Notes under the pieces: model-generated | Databases searched by the model: none | Told to the model about the DNA's origin: nothing | Seen by the model: the letters and a program-made list of their open reading frames with translations, nothing else | Assembly (NCBI GenBank): GCA_002382805.1 | Contig: DGAD01000047.1 | Coordinates: 1 to 55,560 of the forward strand | Origin: Clostridiales bacterium UBA4039 | Lineage (GTDB): Bacteria; Bacillota; Clostridia; Lachnospirales; Vallitaleaceae | Reading direction: 5' to 3' | Length of the DNA: 55,560 nt | In this document: positions 17,219-26,062 of the stretch, in pieces | Numbering within the stretch: position 1 is the stretch's first letter | Layout: each line of letters begins with the position of its first letter | Translations under genes and position numbers: made by a program

Positions 17219-18571
17219 ATGATGGATTTTGATAGCAAGCATTGGATTGATGAAATCATTCGATTGGTTTACAAAACCAATACGTTCTACAAGACAACCA
17301 TCGAAACCCAATTTCCTGTTTCGGGACGTAAAAAATTAGGCACTCTCGAATCCAATGTACTTGAATTGTTTACTTATCATGATGAACTTTCAGTAAAACA
17401 AATCAATCAACTACTCACGCTACCCAACAGCACACTTACAAGCGTCCTTAATCGTTTAGAATCCCAAGGATATCTTCGACGCAAGATTTCTCAAAATGAT
17501 AAGCGAACCTACTTAATCCTTCCAACTTCTAAAGGGCATGACTTTATTCATTTACGTCACCTTGAAAAGCGAAAACTCTATGAGTATTTAATTACTTCTA
17601 TTGAAACAGATATTAATCCGCAATATATCCAAAACATAATCCAAAAATTAAATGTAGCTATCGATAATATAAACTATGATTTATTAAGGAGGATTCATAT
17701 GGATATTATAAAAAAAGAATACAACGAATTTGGACCTTGGATAGCAATGATCAATGATTCTACTGAAGTACCACCCCAATTTGAACATGAAAAAGACCTT
17801 ATTCTAAAAGCTACATATGCCTTTAAGATTCCTCGCCCAATAGAACGCCGTAACGCCAAGCCTGGAATGCCTTTATATGATCATGTTGTTATATTTTTTC
17901 AAGATGAACTTATACTCCTTGACCGAACCGAAACCAATACAATCCAAAAAACTTCGATTCTTCTATCTGAAATTTTGATGATACAATCTCTTCAAGAATT
18001 GCTTTTTGGAGAACTTATTATCACTACCACCGATAGAGCCTATTCCATTATATATAATCCTGTGTCACATGAAATTATTGAAAAGTTAGTCACGGATATT
18101 CGCAAACGTTATTATGATAAGCCTAAGCACCTTGATATTGAAGCCCTTGATGAACATGTCAGTATTCACTCCCCTATTTTTAAGACCATCTTATTGTCTG
18201 AACTGGCTTCAGATCAGGTGAAACTCATTGAATATCAACCCTTTATTGAATTGATTCGTCAAAAAACAACTGCCTTTAGTTTTTTTAGCGATTTGATTAG
18301 CAAGCCGGTCTTACAAGATTCCATGTTTTTAACCAATGGACTAGAGCTGATTATTCTCAGTCGTGTTCAAGAAGTAAAATCTGAAAAGGATGCGGATTAT
18401 GGTTATCGAAAAACCTTTATCCCGCTAGACTACATTCAAGATTTTTCCACACAAACTGATGAAACAATGGAAAACCTGCTTACATTGAATATTGAACTTA
18501 ACAATGCATCCTTCCAGACAAAAATCAGTACAGATATAGAGATTGCTCGACTATCTGCGCTCATTCAATAG
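17219..18571 (+). CDS. MarR-type winged-helix protein fused to an unknown C-terminal domain
   Basis: A 450-residue protein, about three times the normal MarR length. Residues 25-140 form a MarR domain: LFTYHDELSVKQINQLLTLPNSTLTSVLNRLESQGYLRRKISQNDKRTYLI. The remaining 290 residues have no family I recognise. They begin MDIIKKEYNEFGPWIAMIND and include two strand-rich stretches (DHVVIFFQDELILLDRT and a repeat-like region near 370-430 with RVQEVKSEKDADYGYRKTFIPLDYIQDF). The ATG at 17219 follows AGAGGTG. An internal in-frame ATG at 17699 has its own strong ribosome site. The gene precedes a cytidylate-kinase-like gene and has its own promoter and operator. Confidence 0.8.
   Translation: MMDFDSKHWIDEIIRLVYKTNTFYKTTIETQFPVSGRKKLGTLESNVLELFTYHDELSVKQINQLLTLPNSTLTSVLNRLESQGYLRRKISQNDKRTYLILPTSKGHDFIHLRHLEKRKLYEYLITSIETDINPQYIQNIIQKLNVAIDNINYDLLRRIHMDIIKKEYNEFGPWIAMINDSTEVPPQFEHEKDLILKATYAFKIPRPIERRNAKPGMPLYDHVVIFFQDELILLDRTETNTIQKTSILLSEILMIQSLQELLFGELIITTTDRAYSIIYNPVSHEIIEKLVTDIRKRYYDKPKHLDIEALDEHVSIHSPIFKTILLSELASDQVKLIEYQPFIELIRQKTTAFSFFSDLISKPVLQDSMFLTNGLELIILSRVQEVKSEKDADYGYRKTFIPLDYIQDFSTQTDETMENLLTLNIELNNASFQTKISTDIEIARLSALIQ
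17684..17701 (+). promoter_or_regulatory. internal ribosome site and in-frame start inside the MarR-fusion gene
   Basis: TTAAGGAGG, a 6-nt spacer and ATG (17699-17701) lie within the reading frame at the exact junction between the MarR domain and the C-terminal domain. The site is better than that of the gene's own start. Use of it would yield a separate 290-residue C-terminal protein from the same mRNA. Confidence 0.6.
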
Positions 18572-18602
18572 TATTTTTATATCAAAGAAAGGGGACATCA
18601 TC

Positions 18603-19199
18603 ATGAAAAATTATGTTGTGACCATCGCAAGGCAATACGGTTCAGGAGGACGACTCATAGGAAAAAAAATTGCCGAAAAACTTCAAATCAATTTTTATGA
18701 CAAAGAACTGATTCGCTTAGCTGCAGATGAAACTGGATACGCTGAAAGTTTTGTCAGCAAAATGGAGCAAAAGAAAAGCATTAGTTTTTTTACTAATCTT
18801 TACATGACCCAACAAGAACTGCCTGCAACGGATCAAATCTTTTTAGCCCAGTCAAAAACAATTCGCGAATTAGCCAACAAAAATTCTTGTGTCATTGTCG
18901 GTCGTTGCGCTGATTATGTTTTAAAGGATTTTCCAAACTGTATCAATATTTTTATTCATGCACCCATCGCTTCACGTATTGAACGCTTAGAGCATGAATA
19001 CAATGAAACAGCAAAGAATTGGGAAGACTACCTTCATAAGCAAGACAAAAATCGTTCTTCCTATTATAATTACTTTACACAAGAAAAATGGGGAAAATCA
19101 CAAAATTACCATGTCACTCTTGATAGTAGTATTGGTATTGATGAAAGTGTTGATTTTTTAGTTCATCTTATTAAAACCTATCAATCAAAATTCAAATAA
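18603..19199 (+). CDS. cytidylate kinase-like family protein
   Basis: A 198-residue P-loop kinase. The start VVTIARQYGSGGRLIGKKIAEKL contains the family's GSGG-x4-GK loop, followed by FYDKELI and IVGRCADYVL. This is the AAK/cytidylate-kinase-like group common in Clostridia, whose substrate is unknown and which is distinct from the essential Cmk. The true start is 18603, preceded by AAAGGGG; the longer frame upstream overlaps the previous gene. It may be co-transcribed with the MarR-fusion gene. Confidence 0.82.
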   Translation: MKNYVVTIARQYGSGGRLIGKKIAEKLQINFYDKELIRLAADETGYAESFVSKMEQKKSISFFTNLYMTQQELPATDQIFLAQSKTIRELANKNSCVIVGRCADYVLKDFPNCINIFIHAPIASRIERLEHEYNETAKNWEDYLHKQDKNRSSYYNYFTQEKWGKSQNYHVTLDSSIGIDESVDFLVHLIKTYQSKFK

Positions 19200-19220
19200 T
19201 CCTATCCTGATACAAAAATT

Positions 19221-19253
19221 AAAGAGATGGAAGTCAATGACTTCCATCTCTTT
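19221..19253. terminator. bidirectional terminator between convergent genes
   Basis: AAAGAGATGGAAGT and ACTTCCATCTCTTT form a 14-bp stem around a 5-nt loop with A and T runs on either side, so it works both ways. It contains the stop codon of the minus-strand sugar transferase gene (19234-19236). Confidence 0.8.
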
Positions 19254-20646
19254 TAAATACAACAAGTACCGTTTTAAACAAAATTTTTATATCTAACCAT
19301 ACACACCACTCAGAAATATACTCCGAATCTAATCGTACAATCTCTTCAAAATCTTCAATATTGGACCTTCCAGACACTTGCCACTTACCTGTAATTCCGG
19401 GAACAATACTTATACGACGTCGATGATGCTTTTCATATGCTTTGACTTCTGCCACCGTTGGTGGTCGTGTTCCCACTAAACTCATGTCACCTTTTAACAC
19501 ATTATAAAACTGTGGTAATTCATCAATACTTGTTTTTCGGATAAAGGCTCCAACTTTTGTAACTCTTGGATCATCTGTCATTTTAAACATATGCCCATGC
19601 ATTTCATTTGAGGCCATTAGCGCCTTTTTTTCAGCTTCGGCATTGACGCCCATTGAGCGAAACTTCCACACTTTAAAGACACGACCATTTTGACCTACTC
19701 GATCTTGTTTAAAGATAATAGGTCCTGGACTTTCAAGCTTAATGAGGGGTCCTACAATGATATAGGCAATCCCAAATAGAACCATACCAATCAAGCCGCC
19801 AAAAATATCAATAATACGTTTTACAAATAATTGGCTTTCATTTAAGCTGACTACATGAAATTTTAAAACTGGTAAATCTCCAACCATTGCGACTTGGGCT
19901 TTTGACGTGTGTGTATCTTGAATATCTAGAAGCATCGTTATTGTAATACCCATATCTTGACACATATGTAATGCATCTCTAAGACGTTCATCATAACTTA
20001 ATGGACGCGCAACAGCAATTTCATCAATAACATACTGATCAACAATATAATCAAGTTCTTCAAGTGTTGCAATGTGCTTAAGTTCTTTATACTCTCTTGG
20101 TTCGTTAATACTTACATAGCCAACTAAATTAAAGTTTAAATAGTTATGACTTTTAATCTCATTGATGTATGTCTCGCCTCGTTTTGACCATCCAATAACT
20201 AGTATATTCTTACTATGTTTATAGTCTTTAACGTCGATATACGAAAACTTTCTTAGTATAAGTCGATTAATAAATACCAATGTAATTAGCGCAATCATAT
20301 AGTCTAACAAAAACAATCTTGATAAATTTGCTTTTAAGTAAAACATCACTGCACCCAGCAAAATATTTGTCCCTAGAAGAGAAATCATCATTTTCAACAC
20401 TGTCATAACATACATATTTCCATAATTTTTAATCGTAATTGTGTATATATCAAAAATCAGGAAAAAAGTAATTAGAAAAAAAGCGACTAACATTACAAAC
20501 GATATTTTTTCTAAACCTGTCAATGTCAATACTCCGAGTTGAAAGTCCAAGTATGCAATCTCTGCCAAAATATATGCTGCCAAAATACAGATTAAGTCTG
20601 CTAATACATAGGTAAGTTTACGTATTCTTATCTTCCACCTTAGCAT
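19234..20646 (-). CDS. polyprenyl-phosphate sugar-1-phosphate transferase (initiating enzyme)
   Basis: A 470-residue WbaP/CpsE-type protein. Four N-terminal membrane segments and a CoA-binding-like domain (residues 145-220, SKNILVIGWSKRGETYINEI) precede one more membrane segment and the C-terminal catalytic domain. That domain has KRIIDIFGGLIGMVLFGIAYIIV, FKVWKFRSM, TKVGAFIRKTSIDELPQFYNVLKGDMSLVGTRPP and PGITGKWQVSGRS. It moves a sugar-1-phosphate onto undecaprenyl phosphate and so starts each repeat unit. It is the last gene of the polysaccharide locus but has its own promoter. Confidence 0.92.
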   Translation of the reverse strand: MLRWKIRIRKLTYVLADLICILAAYILAEIAYLDFQLGVLTLTGLEKISFVMLVAFFLITFFLIFDIYTITIKNYGNMYVMTVLKMMISLLGTNILLGAVMFYLKANLSRLFLLDYMIALITLVFINRLILRKFSYIDVKDYKHSKNILVIGWSKRGETYINEIKSHNYLNFNLVGYVSINEPREYKELKHIATLEELDYIVDQYVIDEIAVARPLSYDERLRDALHMCQDMGITITMLLDIQDTHTSKAQVAMVGDLPVLKFHVVSLNESQLFVKRIIDIFGGLIGMVLFGIAYIIVGPLIKLESPGPIIFKQDRVGQNGRVFKVWKFRSMGVNAEAEKKALMASNEMHGHMFKMTDDPRVTKVGAFIRKTSIDELPQFYNVLKGDMSLVGTRPPTVAEVKAYEKHHRRRISIVPGITGKWQVSGRSNIEDFEEIVRLDSEYISEWCVWLDIKILFKTVLVVFKRDGSH

Positions 20647-20713
20647 CTTACCACCTCACTACCTTTACTTACTCATTAAATTACTCTCTAATCTTCTCTA
20701 TCTCTATAACCTT

Positions 20714-20742
20714 ATCATAGCCCCATCCAAAGAATTTGTCAA
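20714..20742 (-). promoter_or_regulatory. promoter of the initiating sugar transferase gene
   Basis: On the minus strand TTGACA (20737-20742) and TATGAT (20714-20719) lie 17 nt apart in the 157-base gap before the gene, giving a leader of about 60 nt. Confidence 0.7.
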
Positions 20743-20803
20743 TTTCTTATTACATTATTTAATTGTCAGATATCTTTGGTTCAATCTTTTAATTATCTAT
20801 ATT

Positions 20804-21817
20804 TTACTGTATTTTATAAAATTCTTTAAACCATTGAGCAAAGTTATTAATGCCTTCTTCTATCGTTGTTTGAGGCTTAAAGCCAATTGTCTCCGATAAG
20901 TCACTAACATCAGCAAAGGTTTTATATACATCCCCCGGCTGCATGTCCATATAAACTTTTTCAGCCTTTGTGCCAAGAGCATTTTCAATAACCTTTATAA
21001 AATACTCAAGCTTGACTGGCTGATTATTGCCTATGTTGTATATTTTATAAGGAGCAAAACTTTCACTCACTTTACCATCCGTCTCACTCCATTTTTTATT
21101 TTTATGTGGTGGATGTTCAAGTAACTTTGATATTCCTTCTACAATATCATCCACATAAGTAAAATCTCTTTCCATTTTTCCTTGATTAAAAACTTTTATT
21201 GCCTCTCCATTAACTATCGCTTTTGCAAACAAAAAATAAGCCATATCAGGTCTTCCCCATGGCCCATAGACAGTAAAAAAACGTAATCCTGTTGTTGGAA
21301 TGTTATACAAGTGGCTATATGTATGTGCCATCAGCTCATTAGATTTTTTCGTAGCAGCATATAAACTTACCGGATGATCTACGCTATCTTCAGTTGAAAA
21401 AGGTATTTTTTGATTTCCACCATATACAGAGCTTGATGATGCATATAAAAGATGCTTAACCGGATAATGTCGGCACGCTTCTAGCACGTTGATAAATCCA
21501 ACAATATTCGAATCAATATACGCTTTTGGATTTTCAATACTATATCGGACGCCTGCTTGAGCTGCCAAATGAACGACATAATCAAATCCTTCCTCCATAA
21601 AAAGTGTATTAATAGCCACCTCATCTGTTACATCCATCTTTACAAATCTAAACTGTTCAATTTCTAGTAATATATCCAGTCGCCCTTGCTTTAGTGCCGT
21701 ATCATAGTAGTCATTGATATTATCAATACCTACAACTTCAAATCCTTGCTTACATAAAAGCTTCGATAAGTGAAACCCAATAAAGCCTACCGCACCTGTT
21801 ACTAAAATTTTCTGCAT
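20804..21817 (-). CDS. UDP-glucuronate 4-epimerase family protein
   Basis: A 337-residue extended SDR. It has the Rossmann motif TGAVGFIGFHLSKLL at the N terminus, GIDNINDYYDTALKQGRL (characteristic of the UDP-GlcA epimerase branch), catalytic SSSSVYGG and YAATKKSNELMAH (Tyr-x3-Lys), and RFFTVYGPWGRPDMA. It would convert UDP-glucuronate to UDP-galacturonate. It lies 17 bases after the LCP gene on the same strand. With Ugd this gives the donor for galacturonate residues, which fits the pectate lyases encoded next door. Confidence 0.9.
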   Translation of the reverse strand: MQKILVTGAVGFIGFHLSKLLCKQGFEVVGIDNINDYYDTALKQGRLDILLEIEQFRFVKMDVTDEVAINTLFMEEGFDYVVHLAAQAGVRYSIENPKAYIDSNIVGFINVLEACRHYPVKHLLYASSSSVYGGNQKIPFSTEDSVDHPVSLYAATKKSNELMAHTYSHLYNIPTTGLRFFTVYGPWGRPDMAYFLFAKAIVNGEAIKVFNQGKMERDFTYVDDIVEGISKLLEHPPHKNKKWSETDGKVSESFAPYKIYNIGNNQPVKLEYFIKVIENALGTKAEKVYMDMQPGDVYKTFADVSDLSETIGFKPQTTIEEGINNFAQWFKEFYKIQ

Positions 21818-21834
21818 TTCTTTATCCTCTCTCC

Positions 21835-22848
21835 CTATATTTGTTTATTGTCATAAAACCATGTCAGCGCTTCTTCTAGTTCGTCCTCATCTAATTTCCA
21901 ATAATATATTCCATCTATTTTTATAGAGCTTCCTTGCAAAGTTTTAAATTCTATATCTTCAATTTTGGATAAAGCAAGCGTCACTTCTGCTAATTCGTTA
22001 ACATGTATGTTCGTATTTGTATATTCACTGTTGTTTATAAAGAATTTTGTAAGATCTGTATCACTATACTCTTCTGATAATTTTTTAAGGAGTGCTACTG
22101 CAAATTGTTGTTGTCGTCGTATACGCCCGATATCACCATCACCTGAATATCGCCAGTGTACATAATCAAAGGCTTCTTCTCCATCGAGTTTTTGATATCC
22201 CTTTGACAAATCTGCTCCATGTGAATGCATATCTACTTCAACATCAATCCATACGCCCCCAATTTGATCTACAATTGTTGCAATCGGTTCCATCTCAAGG
22301 GTAAAATATTTACGCATTTCTTCTTCTTCCAGTAATAAATTAACCGCTTCTACCATACTCACTTCTGCTCGCCCTTTTAATGTCCCAAATGCGTACGCAT
22401 GGTTAATTTTATCATTTTTTTCCCTAATCGGTAAATAGGTATATGTGTCCCTAGGTATAGACAAGACTTTTGCCCATCCATTGGCCACATCCACTCGCAA
22501 AACCGAAATACTATCTGCACGATAAATACTATATTGTGAATCTCTTTCTTCTGTACGGTCAATACCCAAGAACAAAAACATTCTTATATCTTCTTCAACT
22601 TTTTCAGGCTTTTCACTTGGTGATATTGTATTGTCTACAGGAACTTCCACATCCGAAGTCAGCCCATTGTCTGCTGTGGTATCTTGATAGTCACTAACTA
22701 TCTTTTCTTCATTAAGGTTTTCACTTTTTTTATTGTCTGATCCTTCTATATTATTCGTATTTGAAAATATAAAAGTTAATATAATAATAAGAAGAAGCGC
22801 TCCGATAAAACTAAAGACAATCGTCAATATTGTTTTGCGTTTATTCAT
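21835..22848 (-). CDS. LytR-CpsA-Psr (LCP) family cell-wall polymer ligase
   Basis: A 337-residue protein with one N-terminal membrane helix (about 8-30), an acidic Asn-rich linker, and an extracellular LCP domain. The domain has FLFLGIDRTEERDSQYSIYRADSISVLRVD, SIPRDTYTYLP, KINHAYAFG and the RYSGDGDIGRIRRQQQF Arg-rich segment. LCP proteins move polymers from the lipid carrier onto peptidoglycan. Its place between the pectate lyase and epimerase genes suggests that the polysaccharide is wall-attached. Confidence 0.9.
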   Translation of the reverse strand: MNKRKTILTIVFSFIGALLLIIILTFIFSNTNNIEGSDNKKSENLNEEKIVSDYQDTTADNGLTSDVEVPVDNTISPSEKPEKVEEDIRMFLFLGIDRTEERDSQYSIYRADSISVLRVDVANGWAKVLSIPRDTYTYLPIREKNDKINHAYAFGTLKGRAEVSMVEAVNLLLEEEEMRKYFTLEMEPIATIVDQIGGVWIDVEVDMHSHGADLSKGYQKLDGEEAFDYVHWRYSGDGDIGRIRRQQQFAVALLKKLSEEYSDTDLTKFFINNSEYTNTNIHVNELAEVTLALSKIEDIEFKTLQGSSIKIDGIYYWKLDEDELEEALTWFYDNKQI

Positions 22849-22911
22849 AAATATCCCTCATTTCTACCCATCGGTTTATAATTTAAGATTAGCACATTCA
22901 TTTCTATAAGT

Positions 22912-22946
22912 AAAGAAAAAGCCTACCAATGAATTGGTAGGCTTTT
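22912..22946 (-). terminator. terminator of the modular pectate lyase gene
   Basis: AAAAGCCTACCAA and TTGGTAGGCTTTT make a 13-bp stem with a 4-nt loop, 13 bases after the stop codon. It isolates the riboswitch-controlled lyase from the LCP gene. Confidence 0.85.
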
Positions 22947-22958
22947 GACGATTGTTAT

Positions 22959-25841
22959 TTAGTTAATTGTTACTTCAATTCTTTCTACAAAAATACTTTC
23001 ACCAGCTTGTCCATCGGCAATAATAAATTCCAAGAATTTATCAGAATCTCTTAAATCATCAACATTTATTACAAAATCAAATGTTTTTGTTTTTACACCA
23101 TGGCCAATTTTCCATAAGTCTGTTCCTTCTCTTAGACCTGTGTTGTTTAGGTACAATTCACTTAACTCACGCTCAGTACTTCCAATTGTGATTTTTACAA
23201 CAACCGTATCACCTGGTTGCGCTGCTGTTAAATCAATTGTTTCAAAGGTTTCATCTGACCCTTGAATAAATTCAATATTTCGAGCGGAGAAACTACTAAC
23301 ACCTGGATCTTCTTCCGGCTCTTCGATGACTGGTTCTTCAATCACTGGCTCTTCAATCACTGGCTCTTCAATCACTACTCGATCAAAAGTCACCTCAAAG
23401 TTGTCAATGACCAAGGTATCTTCCGGTTGTCCACCAACAAAGATTAATGCTAAGTATTGGTCACTACTGTTAAACTCTTCTGTCACTGTAAACTCAACAT
23501 GTCGTGATTTTATTCCATTTCCAATAACCCATTCTGACTTATCACTTCGTAAACCTTTATTATCTAAGACAAGCTTTCCATCAACTGTGTCTGCTGCAAT
23601 AATATCTAGGTCAATAATGACTGTATCGCCTACATTCACCGTATCAAATGCATCATAGATATATGTATCGTCACTTCCATCTGTAAACACAATAGCACTT
23701 GATGGATATGAAGGTTCTTCGATGACTGGTTCTTCAATCACTGGCTCTTCAATCACTGGCTCTTCGATCACTGGCTCTTCGATCACTGGCTCTTCAATCA
23801 CTGGCTCTTCGATCACTGGCTCTTCAATTACTGGTTCTTCAATTACTGGTTCTTCAATCACTGGCTCTTCAATTACTGGCTCTTCAATTACTGGCTCTTC
23901 AATCACCACTCGATCAAAAGTCACGTTAAGATTATCAATAACAAGTGTGTCTTCTGTTTGTCCACCAATAAAAGCTAGCTCCAAAAATTGTTCACTACTA
24001 CTAAATTCTTTTGTTACTGTAAACTCAATATGTCGTGATTTTACTCCATTTCCAATGACCCATTCTGATTTATCACTTCGTAAACCTTTATTATTTAATA
24101 CAAGCTTTCCATCGGCAGTATTTGCTTCAATAATATCCAAATCAATAATAACTGTATCGCCAATATTTACTGCATCAAAGTTATCATAAACATATGTATT
24201 ATTCGTGCCTTGTGTAAATACAATGGCACTTGCCGGATATGAAGGTTCTTCGATGATTGGTTCTTCGATTACTGGTTCTTCGATTACCGGTTCTTCGATT
24301 ACCGGTTCTTCAATCACTGGCTCTTCAATCACTGGTTCTTCGATTACTGGTTCTTCAGTAGTAAAAAGTTGTTTTTCACCATTGACATAGATATCAATAT
24401 GTCCAACATCAATCGATTCTCCATTCACTCCACCGTCAATTTTAAATGCTACAAATTTATCTGACTCGGCAAAATCTGCGTTTACATCAAAATTCATTAT
24501 ACGTGTTTTCGTTGCATAACCAATTTGCCATTCTGAATTTTGAGAACGTAATCCTTCATTGTTCATAACTAATATACTAGATTCTCTATTTGTTTGTGTT
24601 ATTTCCATCTCTATGGTGATTTTATCACCTTGGTTAACTGATGTAAGTACTGGTGACTGAATAGTGTCTTCACCACTCTCTATAAAGTGAAAACCATTTT
24701 CATCAATATAACTGTTACCTCTTGCTATCCACTCACCTTGGCTAAAAAAACGATCGTCATTAACCTCTTCTTTCGGTTCTTCAACACCTGGGCTTAATGC
24801 AACTAACTCTCTCATATAATCGTTAGCAGATGCCGCATAGTAGATTGTTTTGCCCCAAGTTCCTGCCCATCCATAGCCGAGTGCTCTTTCAGTACTAATA
24901 TCATAAATGCTGTATGCTACTGAGCCGTCTCTATCACCAAATAATCCGTTATTTGTTCCTATTTCATAAAAACGATACCATGTTCTTGTTCCCGGAGAAT
25001 CAATGAAATACTCTCCATTAACACCATCACGTACATATTTCACATCTTCTAAAACAGTTTCATGGAACCAAATCTTTGCTGATAAAATACTTCGTTTGAT
25101 TTCAGGGTCTGAACTGTTTAATGATTCTAAAAATTCTACGATTTTTGCAGATTCTTGACTAATCAAAGACAATGGTTCAAAGGAACGGCCTTGAGTTGTT
25201 TTGTATGTATAAGGATCATGTTGTCCACCCCATACAGTTTTAACTCCATTGACTTCAACTTGCGCTTTTAATATAAAGTCAACACCACGATCAAAAGAAT
25301 TCTTGATTTGATTATACAATATCGTGCTAATCAATCCGTTGTTATACTCACTATTTTTGTCTAAAACCTTTTTATATAAATTAAGAACATTTACTGTTGC
25401 ATCATCATTGAATGTTGCATCATTTTCATATAAGGATACAGAAGCTTGTTGTTCTGGGTAAACTTGTGGAAAACCACCTGTTGGGTATTGCATTTTTAGT
25501 AAAAAGTCAAACCCTTTAAGGATTGATGCCTTCACTTTTTCATTACGTGTTGTATTGTATACTGCTGCTAAATATTCGATTTGTGTAACTGTTGCATCAT
25601 TATCAATCGTTCCAAGTGGAGTAACTCCATCACGTTGATAGTATTTTGCTTTCTTTTCTGTTCCATCCCAGTATCGAGTAAACATATCCGGATTATCTTT
25701 TGACCAACCACCATTATCTAACTGCCAGGACATAATATATTCTGCAACTTGTAAGTTCACGTCGGTGCCTGCTTCTACTGGTAAGCTCACAATATTCATT
25801 GACATAAATAAAACTAAAATCGCTACTAAAAACCGCTTCAT
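22959..25841 (-). CDS. secreted modular pectate lyase (PL10) with four beta-sandwich modules
   Basis: A 960-residue protein starting at 25841 (AGGAGG 8 nt upstream). The N terminus MKRFLVAILVLFMSMNIVSLPVEAG is written here only as a signal peptide of about 24 residues. The PL10 domain (25-365) has NGGWSKDNPD, IDNDATVTQIEYLA, GGFPQVYPE, FNDDATVNVL, GGQHDPYTYKT and RFYEIGTNNGLFGDRDGS. Four related carbohydrate-binding-like modules of about 110 residues follow (370-494, 535-642, 710-820, 850-960), joined by VIEEP-repeat linkers. Modules 2 and 3 are nearly identical. No wall anchor is seen. It would cleave polygalacturonate outside the cell. Two c-di-GMP riboswitches lie in its leader. Confidence 0.92.
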   Translation of the reverse strand: MKRFLVAILVLFMSMNIVSLPVEAGTDVNLQVAEYIMSWQLDNGGWSKDNPDMFTRYWDGTEKKAKYYQRDGVTPLGTIDNDATVTQIEYLAAVYNTTRNEKVKASILKGFDFLLKMQYPTGGFPQVYPEQQASVSLYENDATFNDDATVNVLNLYKKVLDKNSEYNNGLISTILYNQIKNSFDRGVDFILKAQVEVNGVKTVWGGQHDPYTYKTTQGRSFEPLSLISQESAKIVEFLESLNSSDPEIKRSILSAKIWFHETVLEDVKYVRDGVNGEYFIDSPGTRTWYRFYEIGTNNGLFGDRDGSVAYSIYDISTERALGYGWAGTWGKTIYYAASANDYMRELVALSPGVEEPKEEVNDDRFFSQGEWIARGNSYIDENGFHFIESGEDTIQSPVLTSVNQGDKITIEMEITQTNRESSILVMNNEGLRSQNSEWQIGYATKTRIMNFDVNADFAESDKFVAFKIDGGVNGESIDVGHIDIYVNGEKQLFTTEEPVIEEPVIEEPVIEEPVIEEPVIEEPVIEEPIIEEPSYPASAIVFTQGTNNTYVYDNFDAVNIGDTVIIDLDIIEANTADGKLVLNNKGLRSDKSEWVIGNGVKSRHIEFTVTKEFSSSEQFLELAFIGGQTEDTLVIDNLNVTFDRVVIEEPVIEEPVIEEPVIEEPVIEEPVIEEPVIEEPVIEEPVIEEPVIEEPVIEEPVIEEPVIEEPSYPSSAIVFTDGSDDTYIYDAFDTVNVGDTVIIDLDIIAADTVDGKLVLDNKGLRSDKSEWVIGNGIKSRHVEFTVTEEFNSSDQYLALIFVGGQPEDTLVIDNFEVTFDRVVIEEPVIEEPVIEEPVIEEPEEDPGVSSFSARNIEFIQGSDETFETIDLTAAQPGDTVVVKITIGSTERELSELYLNNTGLREGTDLWKIGHGVKTKTFDFVINVDDLRDSDKFLEFIIADGQAGESIFVERIEVTIN
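23320..23382 (-). repeat. VIEEP-coding 15-bp repeats, linker C (about 4 units)
   Basis: Short run of the 15-bp unit coding V-I-E-E-P between modules 3 and 4 of the lyase, ending in EEDPG. Most units read cttcaatcactgg on the plus strand. Confidence 0.85.
23713..23910 (-). repeat. VIEEP-coding 15-bp repeats, linker B (about 13 units)
   Basis: The longest array, between modules 2 and 3. Units differ only at silent positions (cttcaatcactgg, cttcgatcactgg, cttcaattactgg on the plus strand), so it can change length by slippage without shifting the frame. Confidence 0.9.
24243..24360 (-). repeat. VIEEP-coding 15-bp repeats, linker A (about 8 units)
   Basis: Array between modules 1 and 2, with more cttcgattac units than the other two arrays, which suggests separate expansion. 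Confidence 0.9.
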
Positions 25842-25892
25842 AAAAGACCTCCTAAGTCCAATCGAATAATCGAAAACAAAACATTCTCTTTG

Positions 25893-25974
25893 GAAACTGG
25901 CTGCCATCCTATTGGAAGGCCCTATAGTTTTGCGTCCTTACTTTTCAGTAAGTTTGCCTTTATCAGTTGAAGTT
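25893..25974 (-). ncRNA. c-di-GMP-I (GEMM-I) riboswitch, gene-proximal copy
   Basis: On the minus strand the conserved core is plain: AAAGGCAAACTTACTG, the GAAA tetraloop region, AAGTAAGGACGCAAAAC, TATAGGGCC and GGATGGCAGCC, with a P1 stem of AACTG and CAGTT. This is the class I aptamer for cyclic di-GMP. It ends about 50 nt before the pectate lyase start, with no clear terminator after it, so control of translation or of a nearby structure is possible. It differs from the distal copy at one base (25903). Confidence 0.93.
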
Positions 25975-26062
25975 CGTCGAACTCTCTTGATCCTTTATGA
26001 AAGAGTGTTGTTTTGTTTATAAAAATTAATACGTGTATTTGACAACAAAAAAACTCCATTTG

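Noticed and set aside
20804..21817. Broken Rossmann motif in the epimerase (GAVGFIG instead of GAAGFIG)
   Set aside because: The three glycines of G-x2-G-x2-G are intact; Val for Ala is a mild change.
23713..23910. Regular 15-bp repeats, considered as a CRISPR array
   Set aside because: Units are directly joined with no spacers, keep an open reading frame, and no cas genes are near.
23326..24390. Plus-strand frames made of TGSSI repeats
   Set aside because: They are the antisense reading of the VIEEP arrays in the pectate lyase gene and have no ribosome site of their own.
25842..25907. N-terminal extension of the modular pectate lyase to 25907
   Set aside because: The extra 22 residues lie in the riboswitch leader, lack a ribosome site, and precede a proper signal peptide with AGGAGG at 25841.
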